A stretch of DNA of 64,000 nt from Voacanga thouarsii (Eukaryota > Streptophyta > Magnoliopsida > Gentianales > Apocynaceae), in assembly GCA_026120185.1 (NCBI GenBank), contig JANUWF010000008.1:1364001-1428000 (forward strand), given 5' to 3'. A program made the position numbers and the translations under genes. Below are positions 45,443-57,699 of this stretch, piece after piece; position 1 is the first letter of the stretch, and every line of letters starts with the position of its first letter. The notes beneath the pieces were generated by a model. It ran no database searches. It was not told the DNA's origin and was given only the letters and a program-made list of their open reading frames with translations.

Positions 45443-46965
45443 TATATGGGCTAAATTAGTCATACTTTTCCTAATTATTTGAAGTTCTTTTGTAATACAT
45501 TTTATTCAATAACTAGTCATATTCTTTCATATTTGAGATTTTACCCTTGGAAAGGTATTTTGTTCATAATTGTAGATTTTTAGGGTGAAATAAAGTAAAA
45601 ATGTCGCAAACTAGAGGAGAGGCGGCGCCGGCTAGGACCTTAGAACCGGCACCGACCGTGCACTGTTGAAACGAACTTCGAAGTGACGGAAAAAATTTTG
45701 AAACAGATCAAAACAGAACCAAGGCAGCGTCGGCTATGAAGCTAGAACCGACGCCGGCTGCATTTGGACATGCTGTGCAAAATTTGGAGAAAAATCGACA
45801 AATGAGTAGAAAAGCAGAATACAACCGACACCGGCTCCAAGAGTCAAAGAGGCGCCGGCTGTACCCTAAGGCGGTGCTGTGATTTTTCTACGCGATTTTT
45901 GATAATCTGAGAAATTTTAGTATCTTCCAACTTCTACTCGGCCAAGAACTTTGTACCTACGAGTTTAGGCACTTCCTAAGCCTATATATAGATGAAAAAT
46001 ACAAGGGAAAATGGGAGAATTCATAGATTATCACAGAAAATTACTCAATCAAAGGAGGAATTCTTTAAGTTCACAGAGGGTTGTGCAAGAAGGTCTTTAA
46101 AGGAGGAAGAAGGAGGCTTGTCTATGAGTGCTTTTTTTTACTTTGTTTTCTTTTTCTTGACAATGATGTTTTAATTGTTTTATTATAATTTGACATTATT
46201 TTAGATATTCATGATATTTAGAGTTATTTGATCTTTTGATTAATTGATTGTTATTCTTGGTACTTTATTACTCATGCTTATTACAAGATTAATTGATTGT
46301 GGCTTTCCATTAACTTGCTTGAGAATAGGGTTGATGGTAGTTCAATTGATTAATTTCATATTTGTTGTCTTTTAACTTGCCTAAAAATGGAGTTAATTGC
46401 TAAGAATAGAGTAATTAAAGGTTAATTGATGTCTGCTAAAGTATGGATTCAATTGGCTAATTTCATGGTTTGAGTTTGCCTGAGAATATGACTTAATTAG
46501 AGAATTATGTTTAATGCATCTTTTGGATAAGACTGGTTGAGACAGAGTACCTGATATAAAGTTACCTAGAAGATAGGGATTCATGGATTGGGAAAGAAGT
46601 GAGTCTACTTTAATTCTCCATGATGCCAAGAGAATAATTAGTTATGATAAAAGTTGGGTTCTTTAAGATCATGGTTGTCTAACCAATGGCTCGAGTTACA
46701 TAAATCTACATCCTTGACATGTATATATTTTGATTTTATTTTTCTTTTTATTTGTTTTTCAATGTATCGAATTGGTTAAACAATGAAAGAAAGGTAATTA
46801 ATGTCTACTTGTTCCTTGAAGATCGACACTTGTTTAAACCCTATGCTCGGTTAATGATGAGTACGCTTGCTCATATGTATGATTTGGGTTGAATGCTTTA
46901 ATTTAAACTTGATTGGGAATGTGCTTAGTTTTATATGATTTTTACACCCAAGTCCAAACACATCA
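45443..46965 (+). repeat. Solo LTR, Athila-like family, 1523 bp
   Basis: It starts TATATGGGCT (terminal TG changed to TA) and ends AAACACATCA, bordered by CCTTC. The first 150 bp parallel the minus-strand start of the LTR at 34583 (TCATA..TTTTCTAGTTATTTGAAG, AATAACTAGTCATATT), so it belongs to the same broad group. It carries a three-unit array of about 102 bp with paired GGCGCC-type motifs (45624-45860). Confidence 0.92.
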
Positions 46966-46970
46966 CCTTC
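46966..46970. repeat. Target-site duplication CCTTC, right
   Basis: Partner of 45438-45442. Confidence 0.92.
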
Positions 46971-48340
46971 AAAGATAAACTTATGGCGAAAGGATATACT
47001 CAGAAAGAGGACATCGCTTATAAGAAAACTTTTTTCCTGGTAGCTATGCTTAAATCCATTCGTATCCTCCTTACCTTCACATGTCACATAACTACAAGAT
47101 ATGGCAATGTCAAGATGGCCTTTCTGAATGGCTATCTTAGCAAAGACATCTATATATCCTAATCAGAGGCTTTATTGCTAAAGGCTAAGAATATAAGGTC
47201 TGTAAGCTTAAAAAGTCCATTTATGGACTTAAGCAGGCATTAAGAGTATGGACCATTCATTTTAATCATCCTATAAAGCCTTATGGTTTCACTTAAAATA
47301 AGGATGAACCATGTGTATACAGAAAATAGGAAGGCGTTAATGTAGTTTTTCTTATATTGTATATGGATGATATTCTACTCATTGAAAATGATGTAAGGAT
47401 ATTGTCATCTGCTAAGGTTTAGTTATCTAGTCAATTCAGTATGAAGGATTTGGGAGAAGCCAGCTATATTCTTGGCATTAAGCTTCTTAGAAATAGGAAG
47501 TAGAGAATGTTAAGTTTATCCTAAACAACATACATTGACAATATATTGACCAAGTTCTGCATGAACTCATGTAAGGGAGCACCAATCCTTTATAGACATA
47601 GGTTGTCTCTTTCTTTAAAAACTGTCCTAAGTCTCAAGAAGAAAAAGACAGGATGAGTAGGATTTCCTACGCTTTAGTTGTGGGAAGTCTTATATACGCC
47701 ATGCTATATACTAGGCCAGATTTTCTGCTTTGTTGTAGGCTTAGTTAGCAAATATAGTCAAACCCCGAGGAGGTTTATTGGCAAGCTGTAAAGCATATTC
47801 TCAAGTACCTCAAGGGAACAAAAGATTATATGCTGGTTTATAGGGCTGGTGACTTGGTTCCTACATGATACATAGACTCAAACTTCCAAAGTGGATAAGA
47901 ATAAGAGAAAATCCACTAGTGAATATTTCTTCACCATGTCTGGAGGAGCTATACCCTGGAAGAGTATTAAACAATCTTATATTACTGACTCAACCATAGA
48001 AGTTGAGTATATAGCAACTTTGAATGCATCTAAGAAAGCAGTCTGGCTCTGAAAGTTCTTCATAGAACTTGGAGTCGTGCCATAAATAGACAAGCCAATT
48101 GCATTGTATTACGACAACATAAGCAGAGTCTCCCAATCTAAAGAACTAAGAAACCACAAGAAGGGGAAGCATATAGAGAGGAAGTACCACTTGATCCAAG
48201 AATTTATTCAGCTATGGGAAGTCATGGTGGAATAGATAGTCTCAAAGAACAATCTTGCTGATCCATTCACCAAGCCTTTGGCTAAGAGAGTCTTTAGAAG
48301 ACACTTAGATGCCATCGGGGTGGGCACCTATAACTTACAT
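46971..48340 (+). pseudogene. Ty1/copia pol: RT and RNase H remnant
   Basis: Continues the RT interrupted at 45442: LMAKGYTQKEDIAYKKTF, LKSIRILLTF, then GNVKMAFLNGYLSKDIY, where the usual catalytic Asp of the MDVKTAFL box is Asn. The LYMDDILLIEND loop (about 47357) keeps both aspartates. Then come FSMKDLGEASYILGIKLLR, SYALVVGSLIYAMLYTRPD and the RNase H end (TDSTIEVEYIATLNASKKAV; IALYYDN; HIERKYHLIQEFI; NNLADPFTKPLAKRVF; HLDAIGVGTYNLHSLRV). Stops are frequent. Confidence 0.88.
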
Positions 48341-48349
48341 AGTCTTAGA

Positions 48350-48364
48350 GTGTAAGTGGGAGAT
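48350..48364 (+). promoter_or_regulatory. Copia polypurine tract
   Basis: GTAAGTGGGAGAT directly precedes the 3' LTR start at 48365. Confidence 0.8.
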
Positions 48365-49993
48365 TATTGGAATGTATACCCACTAAAACTATATTTTTAA
48401 TATAATTTCAATTGAAATAATAAAAGTTTTATTCTCATAAATTGTTTGTGTTTACGCATTTTAATTTATGTACAATTTCGTTGGAAAAGACCTATTATGT
48501 TTAAGTAAGTGATCCATGTGAATAGAGATCTTTCACAGTAAGGTATGGATCACAGGTTATTTAACACATAAACAGTTATTCTTAATCAGATGATGAGAGT
48601 AAGAATCTCATCATGATAAGGTTGTTATGTTGTGAATTTCAGGTAGGGAATAGCTTACTTTTAGCCAGCAAGTAGTCTCTCACTTCATAACATAAGTGTA
48701 TTTTGAATACATAGAACTGGACTTGTAATAGTAATTTTTAAAAATACCATATGGTAAAAACTCAGACTACTACTACTACAGCATGAACTTATACCATACG
48801 GCTTGAGTATGAGTTGGTGGTCTGGCGAAACTAGAAGCGTACACTTTGATATACTATAGTTGAGGTTCTATCGTAGGACCAATATACTTGTATGTTAGGT
48901 ATATATGACTAGTTAGTCAATATAGGTTCGTACAAGATAGCTTCTACGCTATAACACCCCTTGAGACGTTTTAATAATCTAATAATCCAGGGCCCTAGGG
49001 AACATAACTTGGATGTTTACTTTTGGGTAGCTCTCTTGGAAAGTTGGAACATCGTAAGAAGTCGTGCATAATTGGACTGGAGGCCTAAGGATGGTAGATA
49101 TCATTTAAAGAGGTGTTAGTACACTCTTCCTCTCTAAAAGTGCGGCGTTACGTAGAGGGGTATATTTGTCATAACACCTGTAGTTCGGAGACTTTGCTAA
49201 TGCAGCATTTTTCTTGGGGTTAATATTTTCTTATGGTAATATTAGAAAATATTTAAAATACAAAATACTGCTATTTATATAGCAAGAGTATTTTTGATCA
49301 TTTTAGTAGTCAAGACGATGAGTCTTTTGGTCTTCGGAATATCCCATAAGCCCTTATAGGTTTGGGATGAGGAATTGGTCTTAAATAAAATAGATTTTAT
49401 TTTATTCAAGTAGTCTAATTTATTTATTTGGTTAGAATAAAATAAAAAGTCTAAAGAGATAATTAATTAATTAGTTTAGTAGGTTAATGAATTGTTCAAG
49501 GCTTGAGCCCGGTTTGAATAATTAAAATTAACCTGGGCCTAAACTAAAATAAACTACAATATTGGATTGGTTTATTTAGGTTGTATAGTTAATTATTTAT
49601 TGGGCTATTTAATTGGTCCTAATTTAAATAATTAATTTAGCCCAATAGCCTAGACCAAGGATCCAGTAGTCTAAGCCCGAGCTTGTTTAGCTTAGAACTA
49701 ATTGGCTTAGCACATGGTTGAGGAATGTAGGTGTGGTTCAAATTTTGAACTCCTAGATGATAGCTAGAGGTCAGGTGATAAAGTTTGGATGATCAAAAAC
49801 TCTTTCAGGCTATTGGGGTTCTTAGACAATTTGAACGAACAGTGATTCTCTAAAAAAAAAAAAAAACACGAGCTTCTTCTCCGTCTATGATTCTCTCTGA
49901 ATTTTGAAAGCTTTCTGTATATCCATTCTTCTAGTAGATACAAAAACAGAGAGTTACTTCTCTTGATACTGCTCTTTAGCAGATTGTCAAGAG
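48365..49993 (+). repeat. Copia 3' LTR, first part
   Basis: Starts TATTGGAATGTATACCC (TG changed to TA), matching the solo LTR 3466-5500 read on the minus strand. It is interrupted at 49994 by another solo LTR and resumes at 51714. Without the insert it is about 1.93 kb, close to the 2035 bp of the solo copy. Confidence 0.88.
49989..49993. repeat. Target-site duplication AAGAG, left
   Basis: Partner at 51709-51713. Confidence 0.88.
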
Positions 49994-51708
49994 TGTTAGT
50001 GCTATGCCCTAGAGGCAATCATTTGTACGTTATATATGACACATTTTTATTTTAATAAAAGGCATTATTTATCTTATAGTTTCTTTTGTTTACTTTTATG
50101 TAATATAACTGTTAAATAAAGTTCCTAGTACAATACTGTGTTAAGGAAATCATGATATGAGATTCCTACTACACTGTATAGTGTTAATACTTAAATAGTC
50201 CGCAGTCATAGTATTAATGAGGCAGGACATCATTAATACGTTAAGACTAGCATGTGTTAGACTTCCTGATTTGATCAGGCGGTGGTTCTCATATCCGTGA
50301 GTATTGAGATGCTCAAAGTTAACACACGGATGCTTGTTAATGGAACAAGTACATTAGATGACTTAGCTATGAGATAATCGCATGGAAAACTATTTAGTGC
50401 CAGTGATATAATCTCAATATAGCAAACGTGTAATTATCCTTAGACTTGAGATCTCCAAGGTACTTTGTTTGCTGAACATTATGCTTTGATTCCAATCTCT
50501 GGAGCCAGATCGAGAGCTACCTATAGGATGGATATTAGGTACATTACAAGGTAAACGAAAGTAGTTGAGAGGATCAATAAAGGATTTACCACTCCTAATA
50601 GTGGGGGCGAATATCTCACGGCCACTTGTAGGAATTACTACTCGAGAAGTCCTTGGCCAAGGCGACTGTGTATTGGAAACAGATCCAATTGATACACATC
50701 TAAAGTAGTGGGTTCCTAGTACAAGTACTATTATATTTGGGCCAAAATTAATATATTCTGGAGGGAGTTGTCACTAATTCCGCACTCCAAATCGAATGAG
50801 ATATTGTATAGTGAAATGAGTTAATTGTACTGTAGTTTCTTATTGAAGGGTTCATGTCAAGCCACTTGACTTCCTGGACTCTTGGGTGGTCATGATGTGT
50901 TGCTAGATACCTAACATGATATGAGAATAATGGTTTATTAATTGATGAATTAATAAACCAATCCTGGTTAGAATTAATAGGATTAATTCTAATTAATTAT
51001 GGATTATTAATCTCAAAGATGTTTAGATTAATTCATGTTTGCTACCAATTGATTAGGAAACCTAATAGGTCACACACAATAGAAGATTATATACTCAAGA
51101 TGTTATTTGATAACATAGTGGGGTTAAATGCGAGAATGAGAAGTTGTTGTGGACAAATTATAATTAGTTATAATTTATGGTCCAAATTGTAATTGTGAGA
51201 ATTTGATATTTCCAATTACAATTAGGGAATTATAACTATTTTAGAATTCTCAGTTTATCAATGATTTTTTGTGGCATATAGGGGATATGCATGAAACCCT
51301 AAGTGTAACTGTGATTCACGAAACAACAGCTTCCAACCTTCTCTTCTTTCTCTCTCCTTTTTTGCTGAAAAACAAGAAGAACCCTAGCTGCCACTTTGGT
51401 TTATGCTAGCACATAAACATCTTAGTGCTTGAGAGCGATCTTCTGTGTGGATTTTGGTTAGAGATAATCACACACTGTGATTATAGTGGTTGGACATTCA
51501 ACTCTCGTGGTGGTTAATCAAGAAGAATGCTAGATCGCGCCTCTACTTGAAGAAGGAAAAATTTTATTTTTCAGATGCTCAAAGAAAGGTAAAGTTGCTA
51601 CCTTTGTTCTTTTTATGTCTTGTTTTCCACACATATGCGAGTCTTGGGATGGTATCTCGTTCTTATATTTTCGCTGCGCCATATATGATATACGTGATAT
51701 ACCTAACA
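49994..51708 (+). repeat. Solo LTR of a second copia-like family, 1715 bp
   Basis: It starts TGTTAGTGCTATGCCCTAG and ends GATATACCTAACA, bordered by AAGAG. No internal sequence. The family is assigned to copia only from the look of the LTR start. The small ORFs in it (49764-50018, 51490-51720) are not coding. Confidence 0.85.
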
Positions 51709-51713
51709 AAGAG
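51709..51713. repeat. Target-site duplication AAGAG, right
   Basis: Partner of 49989-49993. Confidence 0.88.
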
Positions 51714-52012
51714 ATTGTAAAAGTCCAATTCTTTTCTCTCAAAAGGCTTGCACCGAGTTATCAGGCTCCGGTTATATTTCACAAATTTAAAAGGTGTTCA
51801 TGCAAACCAAACGAAGCCAACGTCTTGCGGGCTCTGATCCAGAAGCATCCATGAGTGAACCAGTGGTCGTTCAACCAACGTCAATTCAACCTAAGCAGTC
51901 AACATAGTTCAAGAAATGCAGAGGTATACACTTAACAAAAATGGCTTCACTGTCTCTATGTCTGCATTTTTCATTATTCCTACTTTGCTTCTAAGGCCGA
52001 AATCCACCATCA
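51714..52012 (+). repeat. Copia 3' LTR, remainder
   Basis: Matches the end of the solo copy, for example GGTGTTCATGCAAACC against GGCGTTCATGCAAACA and the GCAGAGGTAT region. It probably ends CCACCATCA at 52012; the last bases are uncertain. Confidence 0.65.
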
Positions 52013-52485
52013 CCCTAACCCTAGCAATTAGTTTAATGAGGACCTAAGATAAGTTTGAGTTAAAAAGGTCATTGCAAAGCATTAAAAGTGAAAATAAGTT
52101 GGAGAAAAATATTAAAACGTGCAAATAGGGGACTGGGTCTTGAAATGAGCCAGCACCGGTTGTGCCACTTGGGTCGGCGCCTGCTATACACTGTCCATAG
52201 AGGACTGTCAACCAAAACACGCCCAACACCATCAATGCCAATGTAGCCAGCATTGGTTGCTTGCTTTTTAGCAATAGTTGTCTTGTTCAATTTCCTTGGC
52301 TTCTTTTTCAACTTCCTTAGCCTTCTCTTAATATTCTTCATCAATTGTTAGCAGATTAGGCTCCTATAAGCCACCAATTGCCTCCCAAGAAGCTTCCATC
52401 TTCAAGTGGAATTTCTTGAATACTTGGAGCCCTTCCTATAATCACTTTGTCCTCGCCCTCGTCATTAGCCGTTATGTCGTGTTTC
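52013..52485 (-). repeat. Chromovirus LTR fragment with full U3
   Basis: CCCTAACCCTAGCAATTAGTTTAATGAGG (52013 on; first bases quoted) equals the block near 27505 in the shortened chromovirus LTR. 52486 on (TTTCCCCCTTTTTGTGCTTATCC) equals its polypurine tract and flank. In between are about 440 bp absent from 27546. They include GGCGCC (52176-52181) and a CAGCACCGGT partner, as in the LTR at 37521. Confidence 0.6.
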
Positions 52486-53299
52486 CCCCTTTTTGTGCTT
52501 ATCCTCTTTGCTGAAGTGGAGTCTCATCATGAAATCTCCAAGTAGTTTAGGTAACTACAGTCCTATTCTACTTAGGAAGATATAGGTGTGGAGTTTTTAA
52601 TCATGAAAAATGTCTACCTTCAGTTGGTTTGTTCGGCCAGCTATGAGGAAGGGAAAAAAACCCATTTGCAACTTGTGCAAAAAGGTGGTTGTCGGCTGCT
52701 ATATTATTTTTTTGTTTGTTGAAGCGGTGCGGCTGAAATAGCAGGTAATATAAATAGTCGTTCAATTAATAAACAAAAGGGATATGTCATGGAGTTTGAG
52801 AGGATATGAACTGATCTTCAGCTGCTGTATTTTTGGTCAATCACGGTGAAAGAGTGATTATTTACAGCTTGTGAAGATGGGTTGTTGTTGGCTGTGAATG
52901 AAGAAGGAACAGCTTTTGGATAACCAACATTCACAAGGAAATGGAATAGTTCTACTTGGAGAGAAATTTCTGATTTGCATAGGAAAAAATTGCAGAACAT
53001 AAGCTATGGTTTCCAGCCTTCCTTCCGGTACTTGGGTAAGACTAAACCACTCCCAAAAGGCTATGTTAGCTTCAAAAATTCCCTAGACTAATGTACAACT
53101 AGGAGGAAAAACCCCAAGCTAAAAAGAATATAGTTAAGAGGATTAATGTTGTACTTTTACCTTCAGCAGTTCATGTTTCGGAACTTACAGGATTGAAAGA
53201 ATTCTATCCTCAATCAAGACTAGCTGTACTAAGTTAATAACCGTGTAAAGGGTTTATGCAAAAATAAAATGATATTGATAAAGGATAATTAAGCAAATT
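52486..53299. other. Unassigned repeat-derived sequence
   Basis: After the polypurine-tract-like start no chromovirus pol follows. 52613-52700 resembles 26860-26990. No coding motif is seen; the 60- to 91-codon frames here look random. Confidence 0.4.
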
Positions 53300-53967
53300 A
53301 TAATCCTCCTAAATGGTGTCTGAATCCTATCATATTCAACTAGCTAAGAATCCTATACTGTATGGGATTCACACAATTCAAATACAAGAACAAGAAATTT
53401 TGGTTGTATGGGCTCCGTGCAAAGCTATTTATATATAAAAGAAAACATTATGGTGTATATTAGTTATTAAAAGATCTTTTTATAATAGTAATTCTGGTTT
53501 TATCCTCAAAGTTTAGGAATTATATGAACTCCTAAATTTTTGGGAAGAAAACCAAGAATGGGGCCACAAGCGGGGATTTTTAGCTATGTAGGGAAAGAAA
53601 AGGAAAAGTATAAAGTTTTGCTAGACTTCAGATTCGAACACGAGTTAACAAGAAATAATTCCTAAGCCTTTACCACTAAACCACGATAACCCTTGTGCCT
53701 ACATCATACAATCAAATTCACTTCACCTCTCATAGGCTAACAAAATTTCTAAAGCTAAAATAATCTTATCTCACTCATTAAAATGGGTTTCATAGGTTCA
53801 TTAAACCGATCTCAAAACACAATTAAGCATAACAATTACGCACATATACACATGTCCTTCAAATACTTAGATAAAGGTATTTTTAATTTTTCACATGCAC
53901 ATGCAAGATGCCCCCACCATACCCATATTCCCCTAAGTACCAAGGTTAGGGTTTGGACGGGGTATTA
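53300..53967 (-). repeat. Long LTR, unit C (start portion only)
   Basis: The right edge reads GGTTAGGGTTTGGACGGGGTATTA, matching the end of unit B (GGTTGGTTTTAGATGGGGTTTCA) with the last CA changed to TA. To the left, ACCACTAAACCAC matches ACCACTAAACCAA at 44025. It lies against the copia LTR that continues at 53968, so it was inserted into that LTR. The left limit is approximate. Confidence 0.6.
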
Positions 53968-54916
53968 AATTATTCTTGGTCGTTAAAATGATTAAAATAC
54001 CACTACTAACAAAGAGTTGTATTTTAGCATTTTCAGTATTTCATTTATCATCATATGAAAATATTAATCCCCAGAACAATATTGCAAATACAATATCTTT
54101 GACCAACAGGTGTAATGACGAAAATATCCCTCTACATAACACTCATCACTGAGATAGGAAAAATGTAATTACACCTTTCTCAATGGCATATACTATCCTT
54201 TGATATCTAGTATGATAATATATGACTTCCAGTATACACCTACTTATCTTGGAGAGCTACCCAAAAGCATACATACTATGCTATATTCTCAGGATGCTAG
54301 ATTATTTAGATTATCTTGAATAATCACAATAGGGTGATATCTTCACTAAGTGTAGTATAGAAACTCTATTACATAAGTATATTTTAATTAACTAGAATCA
54401 TAACCTAACTTGCAAGAGTATTGGCTTTGCGTTAAGATTTCACCCATCATTCATCAAAGTGTACAAGTTCAGCTTCACTAGACCACTAACTTATACTCAA
54501 ATCTTAGGGTACTCCTCCATGCAGCAGCAACAATAGTCCAATCTTTATTTATTATAGTAGTTTTATAAAGACTATTATCGCTTGGTCCAATTCTATGTAT
54601 TCCAAATACACTTATACTGTTAGTATGAGAGGATTACTTACTAGTTAAAGGTAATCTATTCCTTAAATCATAGTGGATCTAAACCTTGATGAAGTGTCCA
54701 ACTTCATCAATTGATCAAGAACTTTTTTATTTATATGTCAGTAGCCCATGATCTACACCTAACTGTGAAGCACGACCCAACACGTAGATCACTTATTAAC
54801 ATATTTGGACCTTTATATGTAATTATGTGTAAACAAACAATCATTAATGAATGAAATATTTTGTTACTTTTCAAAATACAAAAATACATAGTCTATTTTT
54901 GGCATACATTCCAACA
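53968..54916 (-). repeat. Copia 3' LTR, minus strand, truncated by unit C
   Basis: On the minus strand it starts TGTTGGAATGTATGCC at 54916. It shares with 3466-5500 the GTGATCTACGTG, CACAGTTAGGTGTAGATCATGGG, GAGGGATATTTTCGTCATTAC and AAATACTGAAAATGCTAAAATAC blocks. About half of a full-length LTR remains. Confidence 0.85.
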
Positions 54917-55640
54917 ATCTTCCAGTTGCACTAAAGTCTATACATACCTACCCCTATGACATCCAAGTGTCTCCGAAAAACCTTCTTCGTTAAAGGCTTG
55001 GTAGAGGGATCTGCTAGATTATTTGTAGAGGAAATCTGATCAACCACATTATCTTCCATTTTTGGATGAACTCCCCAATTAGGTGATACTTCCTCTCAAT
55101 GTGCTTACCCTTCCTATAGTTCCTTGGTTCCTTACACTATAGCACAACTCTAGAATTGTCACAATATATGACGATAGGCCTATCCATTTGTGGCACGATT
55201 TCAATTTTAGTTAAAATTTTTGGAGCGAAACCGCTTCTTTAAAAGCTTCTGAAGCTGCCCCATACTTAGCCTCTATGGTGGAATCAGTAATACAAGATTA
55301 CTTAATACTTCTTTATAAAATAACTCCTCCAGAAAAAGTGAAAACATACCCAGTAGTAGATTTTCTTTCATTTTTATCTGTCTAAAAATCTGAGTCAGTA
55401 TAACTAGTAGGAACTAGCTCATCAGCTCTGTAAACTAACATATAATCTCTTATCCCTTTCAGGTACTTAAGAATATGCTTTACAGTCTGCTAATGTACTT
55501 TCCCTGAGTTTGACTAATATCTACTAACCATACCCACGGTAAAGCAGATATTTGGCCTTGTACTAAGCATGGCATATATAAGCCTTTCCACTGCCAAAAC
55601 ATAGGGAATCCTACCCATTCTTTCTTTTTATTTATGTATC
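54917..55640 (-). pseudogene. Copia pol: RNase H remnant, minus strand
   Basis: Minus-strand translation shows LADPSTKPLTK (about 54985-55015), KHIERKYHL (about 55085), IVIYCDN-like sequence (about 55160), SAVESKYG-like sequence (about 55270), YTDSDF followed by TDKNE (about 55370-55395) and RADELVPTSY (about 55400-55430). It adjoins the LTR as expected, with a degraded polypurine tract. Many stops. Confidence 0.75.
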
Positions 55641-56400
55641 TTAGAACACTGTTTAAAAGATAAGATCAATTCATGCCTAAAAGATATGATTGCCCTTTTA
55701 CACTAATCCTTGCTAACTTAGCCAATATTTTGTCAATGTAAGCAAACATTCTTTGCATTCTATCTCTAAAAAGCTTTACACCAAGAACGTAGCTATGTTC
55801 TCTCATATCTTTCATGTTAAATTGACTTAATAGCCAAATATTTATAGATGGCAGTGTTTCTATATTATTCCCAATGAGTAGAATACTATCCATATAAAGT
55901 ATCATAAAGGACACGTTGTTCCCATCTACCTTCCTATACATACATTATTCATTTGTGTTTTGTATAAAACCATAAGATTTTATATTTCCGAAATGTATAT
56001 TTCATACTTATTATGCTTGCTTAAGTCCATAAATGGACTCCTTAAGCTTACAGGCCATGTTCTTAGCCTTTTGCAATAAAAGCTTCAGGCTAGTTCATGT
56101 AGATGTCTTCACTAAGATAGCCTTAAGGAAAACTGCTTTGACATCCATTTTCCATATCTCGTAGTCATAATGACATGCAATGGCCAAGAGTATGCGGATA
56201 GACTTAAACATGGCCACCGATGAAAAGGTTTCCTCATAATTGATCCATTCTTTCTATGTATAACCTTTTGCAACTAATCTTCCATTATAGGTATTCATCT
56301 TTCCATCTATACCTCTCTTTCTCTTGTATATCTACTTACTGTCAAAATTTATAGACTCTGATACATGGAAAACATCTACAAATCCTCTTAGGATCTAAGC
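55641..56400 (-). pseudogene. Copia pol: reverse transcriptase remnant, minus strand
   Basis: An open stretch 55666-55941 has MYRKVDGNNVSFMILYMDSI, where the usual YMDD is YMDS, then IWLLSQFNMKDMREHSYVLG. Upstream on the same strand, with stops between, are IWKMDVKAVFL (catalytic Asp kept, about 56130), FKSIRILLAIACHYDYE (about 56155-56205), YEETFSSVAM and KMNTYNGRLVAKGYT (about 56260-56310) and IYKRKRGIDGK (about 56310-56340). Integrase is missing beyond about 56400. Confidence 0.8.
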
Positions 56401-57690
56401 TAAACAATTAGGCCGACTTGAGCTTTGAAGGCATACCTCAGTGTAGTTCGTTCGAAACACTAACTTTTGCTCGTGAACTTCACCATAGTATTCGCTCAAT
56501 GAATGATCACCAAAAACTACAATCAATGAACACCTTCAATGGATTCACACAGCAAATCTTGCTCTTGACTATAGTGTGCTAGCGCCCTCAGTAAGAGGTT
56601 TTTCTAGTGTTTGTTTTTGTTATCCCAGTGTACTCAGAAACGAGAAGGAGAGAGAGATATCGTCAGATAGCTAGGTTTTTAGATGTATATTTATATTAAA
56701 AAAAAAATCCTAAACACATCTAAGATTTTAAAACGTATAAAAAATCTTATTCTCAATCAATCTCTTTAGATATCGTTTAATATCTTTTCCTTGAAATCAA
56801 ATTCAAAATAGACACAGATATCTTCTCAGATAATTTTTGGTAGTTTACTGATAAATCTACCAAGCCAGATACCAAGAATCTAGACATCCTTCAAAAACAT
56901 TGAACCTAGACGTCTAGCTAGATACAATGAGTTTAGACATTGTTTAGATATGACGAATCTAGACATATTTTCAAATATATCAAATTTGATCACTAGAAAA
57001 GTAAATTAAATTACTCACTTAATATATATATATATATTATAAAAGTATTATTATAGAAAACATAACAAACAAACTGTACAAACAAAATTATCTTAATTCA
57101 TTCAATGTATCAAGCTAAATCCGATCTAAATGACATTATGGAACAAATATGCAGAATAAGAATGAGACACCTTAAACCAGATGCAAGGAACATTGCCGAT
57201 GATATCTTGTCGGATAATAGGAGTTGGCATATTCAACGGTAGCAAATTATATAAAAACTCATTAATATTCACAAAACTTAATAAACTTTAAAAAGCTTTC
57301 AATGGTTTCATCTCAGGATTGAATTTAAAGACTTGATACACTTCAACAATCACTATAAATCCACCAACTCAACAAGTGAGACAACTTAAAAACTGGTACT
57401 AAGCATTACACCATCCAAATAGTAATTAATTATTTTGTATTTTTTGGGAAAGGAAAAACTAAATTTCTTACACAATTTTTTTTCTTTTTTTTAAATTCAA
57501 ACTAAAGTTTTGGTTAAACAACGTGACGTGTATGATTGTAATGATTTAATTAATGCTTCCTACTTGTGTATTCTAGCATTTAGGATGTCTCCATAATATG
57601 CATCTCTGCTTCTATGTTATTGTGTATGAAATATATGCTGGATTTGCTCTTTCGGTACTTTTGGGGCATTAATTCATCTATGTCTATCAC
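56401..57690. other. Unassigned AT-rich sequence
   Basis: No coding motif recognised. 56830-56970 has a loose cluster of TCTAGACAT/TTTAGACAT words. A TA run is near 57023-57038. The part to about 57050 could be the LTR of another element; the rest looks low-copy. Confidence 0.4.
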
Positions 57691-57699
57691 TAATGCAAG

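Noticed and set aside
51490..51854. Overlapping ORFs near the end of the solo LTR at 49994-51708
   Set aside because: They cross the LTR end and the target-site duplication into the copia LTR, so they are chance frames.
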